From Gammaproteobacteria bacterium (lineage in GTDB: Bacteria > Pseudomonadota > Gammaproteobacteria > Steroidobacterales > Woeseiaceae), in contig JAOUNK010000072.1 in the NCBI GenBank assembly GCA_029881015.1, forward strand, positions 1 through 11,261: 11,261 nucleotides of DNA. Reading direction: 5' to 3'. The stretch's first letter is position 1. The number at the start of each line of letters is the position of its first letter. Below are positions 1 to 6,704 of the stretch, piece after piece. The position numbers and the translations under genes were made by a program. The notes beneath the pieces are model-generated. The model saw nothing but the letters and a program-made list of their open reading frames with translations, was not told the origin of the DNA and did not search any database.

Positions 1-1
1 A

Positions 2-1120
2 CAACTGGACCGGGCCGGGAGATTGGCGGCCGGCAACAGCGCGGACGCCGCGATCCGCGACAAGGCAAATCTCGTGCTAGGCACAATCCTGCACGAAGAG
101 GGGCAGTACAACCGCGCTATTGTGTACCTTGATCGAGTCCGTCTGGACGGCCCGTTCTCCAATCGAGCGCTGCTGAGCGCGGGCTGGGCGTACATGTCGG
201 CCGGCAAACCGGACAGAGCCATAGTCTCGTGGAGCGCGCTGTCCGCAAGAGATGCGACGGATCGCGCTACCCAGGAAGCGATGCTGGCGCTCCCTTATGC
301 CTACGGGGAACTCGGCATTCACAGCCAGGCGGTGCTGCATTACGGCCGGGCGCTCGATGCCTACGGCGAACAGACCAACAAGCTCAGCAAGTCTATCGAC
401 AGCATTCGCGCCGGCAATTTCCTGGCGGCCCTGGCACGCGATGAGACCCGTGACGATGAGGACTGGGTACTCCGGCTCCGCGCCCTGCCCGATACGCCGG
501 AAACCTACTACCTCATGGAGCTTCTGGCATCCAACGATTTCCAGACGGGCCTGCGGGACTACCTGGACCTCACCGATCTGCGACGCCGTTTGTCCGCCTG
601 GCAAATGAGTATTCAGTCGTACGATGGGCTCGTCGCAAGCCGTGAGCGTCACTACGAATTGCTGCTGCCGGAAATTGACGAGAAATCCCGCGAGCTCGAG
701 TCGCACCTGAGGCTGCAAATGGAGCGGCGCCAGTTGTTTGCGCAACAACGTGACAAGATGTCCGCATCGCCCGCGGCGGGGCCGGAACAACGGCCGCTTC
801 TGGATGAAATAGACAGAAATCTGGCGTCTTTGGACAGCGCATTGGCTTTGGCACAGGATCAGTACGCTCGATACGAACGAGCCTACAAGGCCGCGACGAG
901 CAGCTACATGGGCTACGGCAAGCCGTTGAGCGAGTTGCCAAAGAAAATTAACGATGCCATTGACGACGTCGAAGATCTCATAGCGCGCCAGGGGCGTGTG
1001 CTTGAAGCGCTCGCGGCCAATGAACTCGAAGCGCGGCGTCGCAGGCTCGAGGTATATGCCGAGAAGGCGCGCTTCGGCCTCGCTAACAGCCACGACCGCG
1101 CAAACAAGGTGGCGCGATAG
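2..1120 (+). CDS. TPR and coiled-coil protein, 5' end outside the window
   Basis: The reading frame is open from base 2, so the gene is cut by the window start; the TTG at 23 is an internal codon with no ribosome binding site. About 372 residues are visible. Residues about 18-125 form helical pairs of TPR type, with Ala/Gly/Tyr spacing and phrases such as YNRAIVYLDRV and SQAVLHYGRAL. From about 190 to 357 the chain is rich in Glu, Arg, Leu and Gln and is predicted coiled coil, broken near 255-263 and 299-309. No catalytic motif or membrane helix is visible. It overlaps the next gene by one base (TAGTG), so the two are probably translationally coupled. From context it is a periplasmic or outer-membrane scaffold partner of the large TPR lipoprotein and of the ExbB/ExbD motor downstream. 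Equivalence to one of the TPR proteins of the myxobacterial Glt machine is possible but cannot be shown here. Confidence 0.8.
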   Translation, partial: QLDRAGRLAAGNSADAAIRDKANLVLGTILHEEGQYNRAIVYLDRVRLDGPFSNRALLSAGWAYMSAGKPDRAIVSWSALSARDATDRATQEAMLALPYAYGELGIHSQAVLHYGRALDAYGEQTNKLSKSIDSIRAGNFLAALARDETRDDEDWVLRLRALPDTPETYYLMELLASNDFQTGLRDYLDLTDLRRRLSAWQMSIQSYDGLVASRERHYELLLPEIDEKSRELESHLRLQMERRQLFAQQRDKMSASPAAGPEQRPLLDEIDRNLASLDSALALAQDQYARYERAYKAATSSYMGYGKPLSELPKKINDAIDDVEDLIARQGRVLEALAANELEARRRRLEVYAEKARFGLANSHDRANKVAR

Positions 1121-4100
1121 TGAGGCTCTGCGACGTACGTCTCATCACACTCGTCGCCGCAGGTCTGACCGCTTGCGCGACACCACCGCAGGAAAACAGA
1201 ATTTCAGAGCTGAGCAATGTTGATGCCAACCTGAACGAGGTGCCGGCAGCCGACCACGCAGAGGGCGCAGAGCAAAGCTATCGTCGCTACCTGGAAGAGG
1301 CGCCGGAAGGCGAGAACGCGCCGGAAGCCATGCGGCGCCTGGCAGACCTGCAACTGGAAAAAGTTTACGGAGTTGTCGGCGCAGCGCCTGGCTCGATGAT
1401 GCCGGCACCCGCGAGAGCTGCACCTGTCGCGCCGGATTTACGGCAGAGCTCCAACACCGAACCACAACGTCCTGCCGAATCCGACTCGGATTTCGAAAGC
1501 CGTACGATCTTGCAACAGGAGCCTTTGTCTCCGTACGGCGACGTGACCTTTTCTCTGGAAGGCGAACCGATACCCGGCGGCCCGCTTGAGGCGATCGAGA
1601 CCTACAAGAAGCTGCTTTCGAGTTATGGAAACTACGGCCGCAAGGACAAAGTCCTGTACCAAATGTCACGCGCCTATGACGAAATCGGGCAGCAGGACGA
1701 GGCAATACTGGTCATGGAGCGTCTCGTAGCAGAGTACCCGTACTCCGACATGGCAGACGAAGTGCACTTTCGGCGTGGCGAGTACTATTTCGTGCGCAAG
1801 CGATGGCGAGATGCTGAAGAAGCCTACCGTGCCGTCGTCGTCACGGGACCTGACTCCGAGTTCTACGAGCTCGGCCTCTACAAGCGCGGCTGGTCGTTGT
1901 ACAAGCAAGCGTCTTACACAGAGGCATTGCATAGCTTCATTGCCCTGCTAGACCATCGCAAGATGAGCGGCCATGTTCTTGATGGCTACGAGAGCGAAGG
2001 TGTTGCAAGCCGCGTTTCAGACACTTTCCGCGTAGTCAGCCTCTGTTTCGACAACCTGGGCGGTCCGGAGGTCATTGAGAACTATTTCAAGGAAGTCGGG
2101 CAACGCAGCTACGAAGACAGGGTATACGCCAATCTGGCAGAGTACTTCTTCGGAAAGCTGCGCTATGACGACGCGGCTTCCGTGTACCGGTCATTCGTAC
2201 GCCTGCACTCGTCTCACAAGATGGCGCCGTACTTCAGCCGGCGCGCAATCGAAATATTTGAACAGGCTGGTTTTGCGCAGCGCGTAGTGGAAACGAAAAA
2301 GGATTTCTCAAACCTCTATGCACTGTCTTCCGACTACTGGATCGACAACGAACTCTATTCATCGCGAGACGTGATTGCATATCTTAGAAAAAACCTCGTG
2401 GATTTGGCCAGCTATTACCACGCCGCTTACCAAAACCCGCGTTTCGCAAAAGACCGGCAAGCCAATTTCAACGAGGCTCAGAACTGGTACCGGCAGTTAC
2501 TGACATCGTCTCCGGGCGATCCAGCGACACCGGAGGCCAATTACCGCCTGGCCGACCTGTTGCTCGAACACCAGGAGTTTGTCGAGGCAGCGATCGAGTA
2601 CGAGCACGCCGCGTATGACTACGCGGCTCGCGAATGGACCGCCGATGCGGCCTATGCAGCCATCTATTCATATCGGCAGGAGCTGAAGATTGCCGAAGGT
2701 GCTCGGCGACGGGGTGTCCTGAAACTCGCTGCTGCGAGTTCCCTGAGATTTGCCGATCGCTTTCCGGAACACCTGCAGGTTCCGAACGTTCTGGCCAACG
2801 CGGCCGACGATCTGTACGAGTTAAAAGACTTTCCCCGGGCATTGGAGGCCGCACGCAAACTGATCGCACGTTACCCCCATGCGAATGCCGGGTTGCGCCG
2901 CTCCGCATGGTCTGTTGTCGCATACTCGTCCATGGAAGAGAAAGACTACCTCGCGGCCGAACGCGCCTTCGCGCAGGTTATGGCATTAACGCCCGGTGGC
3001 GACGAGGCGCGTTCCTCGCTCACGGACGGCCTCGCAGCCGCTATTTTCAAGCAAGGCGAGCAGGCGGTTCTTCGCGAAGACTATCGGGCGGGCGCGGATC
3101 ATTTCGCACGCGTAATGGAAATTGAAGCATCATCCAAGATTCGTATTACGGCCGAGTATGGGGCCGCTTTCGCGCTTGTTGGACTTGCGGATTGGTCAAA
3201 GGCGGCGGCCGCTCTCGAAACATTCAGGGCTGGTCATCCTCAACACAAGCTCGCCGCCGATGCTACCCGGCAACTTGCCCATGTGTACAACGAGATTGGT
3301 GAGCTAAAACGCTCCGCAGCCGAGCACGAAACATTGTCGGCCAACACGGCGGACCGGGAACTCGCTCGTAATGAACTCCTGATCGCGGCCGATCTTTACG
3401 AGCGGACGGGAGACCTCGTCGATGCTGTCCGTGTTTACGAAGAATATGTGCAAGAGTATCCGGAGCCGCTCGACATCAATATGGATTCTCGCTTGCGGAT
3501 TGCGGAGATTCTCCGCGAGCGCTCCGACCAGGGTGGCTACTACGAACAGCTCGAAGCGATGGTTGCGCTGGAACGAGATTCCGGTGGGAGGGGAAGCGAC
3601 CGCATGCGCTTGCTTGCGGCAAACGCAGCGTTGCTTCTTGCCGAACGCCGTTACGAACAATTCGCTGGCCTGGAACTGACGCAACCGTTTGAGCGCAGTC
3701 TGCCAATGAAACAGACGAGCATGGACGAGACTATTGCGGCGCTCGAGCGCCTTCTCGATTACGAGGTCGCCGAAGTGACGGCCGCGGCAACGCTCTACAT
3801 CGCCAAGACGTATATGAACTTCCATCACTCATTGCTTCAATCCGAACGACCGCAGGGACTGACGCCAGTGGAGCTGAACAGCTACGAGTTCATGATCGAG
3901 GAAGAAGCCTTTCCCTTCGAGAATCTGGCGATCGAGGTCTATGAGGCCAACTACGAACTCATGCTGACAGGTGTTTACAACTCCTGGATACAGAAGAGCC
4001 TGGTTGAGCTCGCCGCGTTGATGCCGGCACGGTATGACAAGCAGGAAGTGAGTGAAGGATTGCTGCGCTCTGTCGATGAGTATGTATACCGGCCGCCGCT

Positions 4101-4632
4101 TGCCACGCCAGCGATTGGCGAAGCAGCCGTTGAGCTTACGATCACCGAGTCAGCACCTGTCAGCGATGACGTTCGCGCCGCTTTCGGCGAGGCGACGGCC
4201 CTGTTGAGCGCTGGCGATATGCAACCGGGGATTGAGAAGCTGGCTTACCTGACGTCGCAGGCGCCAATGGTCGGCGCGCCGCGCATTAACCTGGCGATCG
4301 CCTACCGACAGGCGGGGAACCTGGAAGCGGCTGAAGAGCATCTGAATAAGGCCCTCGAGCTTAACGCCGGCCATCCGGTCACGCTCACCGAGCTTGGCAT
4401 CATATACCGGGAAACCGGGCGCTTCGCGGATGCGAAGAGGCTTTATGAGACAGCGTTGGACAATTTTCCGGGCTACCATCCTGCGCGGCGTAACCTGGGC
4501 ATACTCTGCGACCTGTATCTTGCGGACGCCAAGTGCGCCTTGAAGCAGTACGAGGAATATATGGCCACGCTGCCGGATGACGAAGAAGTCGCAATATGGA
4601 TTGCGGACGTCAATCACCGCATGGGTCTGTAA
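1120..4632 (+). CDS. large tetratricopeptide-repeat outer-membrane lipoprotein
   Basis: This 1170-residue protein starts at a GTG, preceded by AAGGTGG at 1106-1112 with seven bases between. Its N-terminus is a short lipoprotein signal: a basic start, a hydrophobic run and the lipobox LTAC with the lipidated Cys at residue 19. Residue +2 is Ala, not Asp, which favours sorting to the outer membrane. Residues about 85-150 are Pro/Ser/Glu-rich and probably disordered. Most of the rest is degenerate TPR or TolA-binding (YbgF/BamD-like) repeat, with recurring patterns such as YQMSRAYDEIGQQDEAI near residue 180. The last 130 residues contain the clearest TPRs (LAIAYRQAGNLEAAEEHL, ELGIIYRETGRFADAKRLY). 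It probably forms a scaffold under the outer membrane that docks the periplasmic end of the TonB-like transducer encoded at the end of the operon. TPR content is clear; the partner is inferred from context. Confidence 0.88.
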   Translation: MRLCDVRLITLVAAGLTACATPPQENRISELSNVDANLNEVPAADHAEGAEQSYRRYLEEAPEGENAPEAMRRLADLQLEKVYGVVGAAPGSMMPAPARAAPVAPDLRQSSNTEPQRPAESDSDFESRTILQQEPLSPYGDVTFSLEGEPIPGGPLEAIETYKKLLSSYGNYGRKDKVLYQMSRAYDEIGQQDEAILVMERLVAEYPYSDMADEVHFRRGEYYFVRKRWRDAEEAYRAVVVTGPDSEFYELGLYKRGWSLYKQASYTEALHSFIALLDHRKMSGHVLDGYESEGVASRVSDTFRVVSLCFDNLGGPEVIENYFKEVGQRSYEDRVYANLAEYFFGKLRYDDAASVYRSFVRLHSSHKMAPYFSRRAIEIFEQAGFAQRVVETKKDFSNLYALSSDYWIDNELYSSRDVIAYLRKNLVDLASYYHAAYQNPRFAKDRQANFNEAQNWYRQLLTSSPGDPATPEANYRLADLLLEHQEFVEAAIEYEHAAYDYAAREWTADAAYAAIYSYRQELKIAEGARRRGVLKLAAASSLRFADRFPEHLQVPNVLANAADDLYELKDFPRALEAARKLIARYPHANAGLRRSAWSVVAYSSMEEKDYLAAERAFAQVMALTPGGDEARSSLTDGLAAAIFKQGEQAVLREDYRAGADHFARVMEIEASSKIRITAEYGAAFALVGLADWSKAAAALETFRAGHPQHKLAADATRQLAHVYNEIGELKRSAAEHETLSANTADRELARNELLIAADLYERTGDLVDAVRVYEEYVQEYPEPLDINMDSRLRIAEILRERSDQGGYYEQLEAMVALERDSGGRGSDRMRLLAANAALLLAERRYEQFAGLELTQPFERSLPMKQTSMDETIAALERLLDYEVAEVTAAATLYIAKTYMNFHHSLLQSERPQGLTPVELNSYEFMIEEEAFPFENLAIEVYEANYELMLTGVYNSWIQKSLVELAALMPARYDKQEVSEGLLRSVDEYVYRPPLATPAIGEAAVELTITESAPVSDDVRAAFGEATALLSAGDMQPGIEKLAYLTSQAPMVGAPRINLAIAYRQAGNLEAAEEHLNKALELNAGHPVTLTELGIIYRETGRFADAKRLYETALDNFPGYHPARRNLGILCDLYLADAKCALKQYEEYMATLPDDEEVAIWIADVNHRMGL

Positions 4633-4641
4633 GGAAGCGAT

Positions 4642-4956
4642 ATGTCGAAATGGTTCTTGGCTGGTCTTTTTGCGTTTCTGACGTCGGGCATTGGTACTGC
4701 GGACGATCACGAATCGGACGAACCCGCAGCGCCTGCCCGGGGCAACAGTGCCGCCAAACCGAAGACATTGTCCGGAATGTCGATTCTCGGTAACGAAGAA
4801 ACGCCAAAATCATTGGTGATCGTGCCATGGAAATCTTCCGAGCTGGGCGAGGACGTAAGCCTTACCGACACGCTGGACGACCGAGCCCTTCCGGTAGACA
4901 AAGAAGTATTCTTGCGCGAACTGCGCTTCTACGAGATTCGCTCCGGCGAACCGTAG
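4642..4956 (+). CDS. small exported protein of unknown function
   Basis: The ORF encodes 104 residues, starting at an ATG nine bases after the previous stop, with the ribosome binding site AAGGAAG overlapping that stop. An N-terminal signal peptide of about 20 residues (MSKWFLAGLFAFLTSGIGTA) precedes an acidic, Ala/Pro-rich linker of about 25 residues. The second half (about 43-101) looks like a folded conserved domain with the landmarks GMSILGNEETPKSLVIVPWK and VDKEVFLRELRFYE. There is no Cys, so it is not a lipoprotein and has no disulfide. I do not recognise a named family, although I believe similar small proteins sit at this position in related ExbB/ExbD clusters of other gammaproteobacteria; that is recollection, not a search. 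Its place between the TPR lipoprotein and the channel gene suggests a periplasmic accessory of the motor. Confidence 0.8.
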   Translation: MSKWFLAGLFAFLTSGIGTADDHESDEPAAPARGNSAAKPKTLSGMSILGNEETPKSLVIVPWKSSELGEDVSLTDTLDDRALPVDKEVFLRELRFYEIRSGEP

Positions 4957-5035
4957 GCAACACTTAGGACTGAATTCAAAGACCCGCACATTGGACGGAG
5001 AAGATTCCGGACTCGGCGGGGACGCACTACTAGAC

Positions 5036-5047
5036 AAGGAATTGGTA
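5036..5047 (+). promoter_or_regulatory. ribosome binding site that decides the channel-gene start
   Basis: AAGGA at 5036-5040 lies seven bases before the ATG at 5048. An upstream in-frame TTG at 4991 would add 19 hydrophilic residues, but it has no Shine-Dalgarno match and no counterpart in TolQ/ExbB proteins, which begin a few residues before TM1. I therefore place the start at 5048. Confidence 0.7.
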
Positions 5048-5698
5048 ATGGATATCTTGTATACGCTTGTAGAGTTCTTCACGACCGGCGGGGTGTTTAT
5101 GTACCCCATCCTGATGGTGTTCGCGGTCGGACTGGCTATTGCGATCGAGCGCTACATCACCTTGACAATGGTGACACGCAGAAACCGGCGCGTATGGGAG
5201 CAGGTCCAACCACTGCTCGATCAGGGTCAGTTTGAAGAAGCTCGTGAGATGACCTGCGAAGACCAGTCGACGATTTCGCAGGTATTGAGTATGGGGCTGT
5301 CTCTGCAGGGCGCCGTACACCGTCGTGAAGACATCGAGATCGCAATGGAAGAAAGCATGATGGGCATCGTTCCGCGGCTGGAAAAACGTACGCCGTACGT
5401 TGCGCTCGCGTCCAGTATCGCGACCCTGCTTGGACTACTTGGTACGATCATGGGGTTGATCCAGGCATTCACAGCCGTCGCCAACGCCAACCCTGCGGAG
5501 AAAGCGGATCTGCTCTCGGCCAGTATCTCCGTGGCGATGAATACCACAGCCTTCGGACTGATGGTTGCAATTCCGCTACTCGTCGTACATGCCGTCCTGA
5601 CCAGTAAGACGGGCGACATCATCGACAGCCTCGAGATGGCAACGGTCAAGTCGCTGAATGTATTCTCAAGGAATGCCCGACGGGTCGTCGGAGCGTAA
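5048..5698 (+). CDS. MotA/TolQ/ExbB family proton-channel subunit
   Basis: This is the inner-membrane channel subunit of an ExbB/ExbD-type motor, which lets protons in and passes the energy to a TonB-like partner. From the ATG at 5048 it has 216 residues, close to the usual 210-245. Three membrane helices are visible at about 14-36, 116-141 and 158-184, with a long cytoplasmic loop between the first two. The family signature is clear in TM2 (LLGLLGTIMGLIQAF, with the conserved polar Thr133) and TM3 (NTTAFGLMVAIP, Thr166-Thr167). The Glu that E. coli ExbB has in TM3 (E176) aligns with Val162 here, and an Asn (165) lies one turn on. The ExbD gene follows after five bases. A 91-base gap separates it from the gene upstream; I see no convincing promoter in that gap, so it is probably transcribed with the rest. 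Among relatives, AglR-like is more likely than true ExbB or TolQ, judging by the neighbours. Confidence 0.93.
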   Translation: MDILYTLVEFFTTGGVFMYPILMVFAVGLAIAIERYITLTMVTRRNRRVWEQVQPLLDQGQFEEAREMTCEDQSTISQVLSMGLSLQGAVHRREDIEIAMEESMMGIVPRLEKRTPYVALASSIATLLGLLGTIMGLIQAFTAVANANPAEKADLLSASISVAMNTTAFGLMVAIPLLVVHAVLTSKTGDIIDSLEMATVKSLNVFSRNARRVVGA

Positions 5699-5703
5699 CG
5701 TCG

Positions 5704-6198
5704 ATGGCGCGCAAACGGCATCACTACAAACGTCGTGGTGGCAATACCTACGAAATCGACGTAACGACCTTTCTCAATCTTATGGTCGTGCTCGTGCCAT
5801 TTCTTCTTATTACCGCTGTCTTTTCCCGACTGACAATTGTGGAGCTCAATCTTCCGAGCGGTACCGGCAGTTCGAGCGAAGTCGAGAACAGTTTCAGAGT
5901 CGAAGTCATCGTACGTGACACGGGAATCGAGATCGGCAATGGCACCGACATTATCGCCGCGATTCCGAAAAAAGAAGGTGAGTACGATTTCGAAAGTCTG
6001 TCGGACGTGATGCTTGAACTGAAGCGCGGGTACCCGGACCGCGAAGAAGCATCCGTTCTCATGGAGTCGCAGATCCCGTACGACTACCTGATCCAGGCGA
6101 TGGATACGGTACGCAGCGTCGAACTGCCAACTGATGTGGACAACGAGTTCGAGCTGTTCGCACTCTTCACCGAAATATCGGTTGGAGATGCGCCATGA
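5704..6198 (+). CDS. ExbD/TolR family stator subunit, first copy (atypical membrane Asp)
   Basis: The protein has 164 residues, with a GGAG at 5690-5693 ahead of the ATG. The layout is typical of ExbD/TolR: a very basic cytoplasmic start (MARKRHHYKRR), one membrane helix at about 22-42, then a periplasmic domain of about 120 residues. ExbD/TolR subunits sit in the ExbB/TolQ channel and carry an Asp near the start of the helix that is essential for proton flow (TolR D23, ExbD D25). In this copy the segment reads EIDVTTFLN where TolR has EINIVPLLD, so the Asp position is Asn25 and the Asn position is Asp19. The periplasmic part keeps the late ExbD pattern (IPYDYLIQAMDTVR near 124-137). The stop overlaps the next start as ATGA, which implies coupled translation and probably a fixed ratio of the two copies. 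AglQ or AglS of Myxococcus are the likely counterparts. Confidence 0.92.
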   Translation: MARKRHHYKRRGGNTYEIDVTTFLNLMVVLVPFLLITAVFSRLTIVELNLPSGTGSSSEVENSFRVEVIVRDTGIEIGNGTDIIAAIPKKEGEYDFESLSDVMLELKRGYPDREEASVLMESQIPYDYLIQAMDTVRSVELPTDVDNEFELFALFTEISVGDAP

Positions 6199-6698
6199 GG
6201 AACAACCGACGAATGGCGCGGATGAGCCGCAACCGCGTGAAGATCACCAAGATGCCGCTCACATCCCTGATGGACGTCTTTACGATTCTCGTATTTTTCC
6301 TGCTCGTCAACTCAGGCTCCGTCGAAATAGTGGAGGCGCCGAAAGACATGGCGCTGCCAGTATCCAAGATCGAGACCAAGCCTCGCGAGACAGTGATTGT
6401 ACTTGTCGGTCGTGAGCAAGTCCTGGTGCAAGGCAAGCTCGTCGCATTGGTTGAAGATATTCTCGGCGAGAAAGAAGGCGTACTCGAACCGATCACCGCG
6501 CGCCTCGCGGAATTGAAGACAAGTGTTATCGGCACAAGCACTGCGATCCTGGCTGACAGCGACGAAGTCACGATCCTGGCTGACAAGTCTGTGCCGTTCG
6601 CCGTGATCAAGACCATCATGTCGACATGCACAGGCGAGGGCTACGAGAAGGTCTCCCTGGCCGTAATACAACACAACTCGCAGGCGGCGGCGGGTTAG
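6195..6698 (+). CDS. ExbD/TolR family stator subunit, second copy (canonical Asp)
   Basis: This is a second, clearly different ExbD/TolR protein of 167 residues. GGAG at 6184-6187 precedes its ATG by seven bases. A basic N-terminus (MRNNRRMARMSRNRVK) leads into one membrane helix at about 23-41 with the segment MPLTSLMDVFTILVFFLLV; Asp27 aligns with the essential Asp of TolR (D23) and ExbD (D25). The periplasmic domain ends with the usual ExbD-like element (ADKSVPFAVIKTIMSTCTG) followed by a beta strand. One channel gene plus two ExbD genes matches the AglR-AglQ-AglS arrangement, and one copy having the ordinary Asp suggests a heterodimer in the channel in which this subunit carries the proton. 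Internal Met7 or Met10 are alternative starts, but the ATG at 6195 has the best ribosome binding site. Confidence 0.92.
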   Translation: MRNNRRMARMSRNRVKITKMPLTSLMDVFTILVFFLLVNSGSVEIVEAPKDMALPVSKIETKPRETVIVLVGREQVLVQGKLVALVEDILGEKEGVLEPITARLAELKTSVIGTSTAILADSDEVTILADKSVPFAVIKTIMSTCTGEGYEKVSLAVIQHNSQAAAG

Positions 6699-6704
6699 TC
6701 CTGC

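Noticed and set aside
77..1093. Long ORF of 338 codons on the - strand opposite the first TPR gene
   Set aside because: It has no recognisable domain and lies opposite a gene with clear TPR and coiled-coil sequence in a continuous + strand operon. High-G+C coding often leaves such antisense frames open.
4991..5047. TTG start at 4991 for the channel gene
   Set aside because: No Shine-Dalgarno site precedes it and the added residues are hydrophilic and unlike the family; the ATG at 5048 has AAGGA at the right distance.
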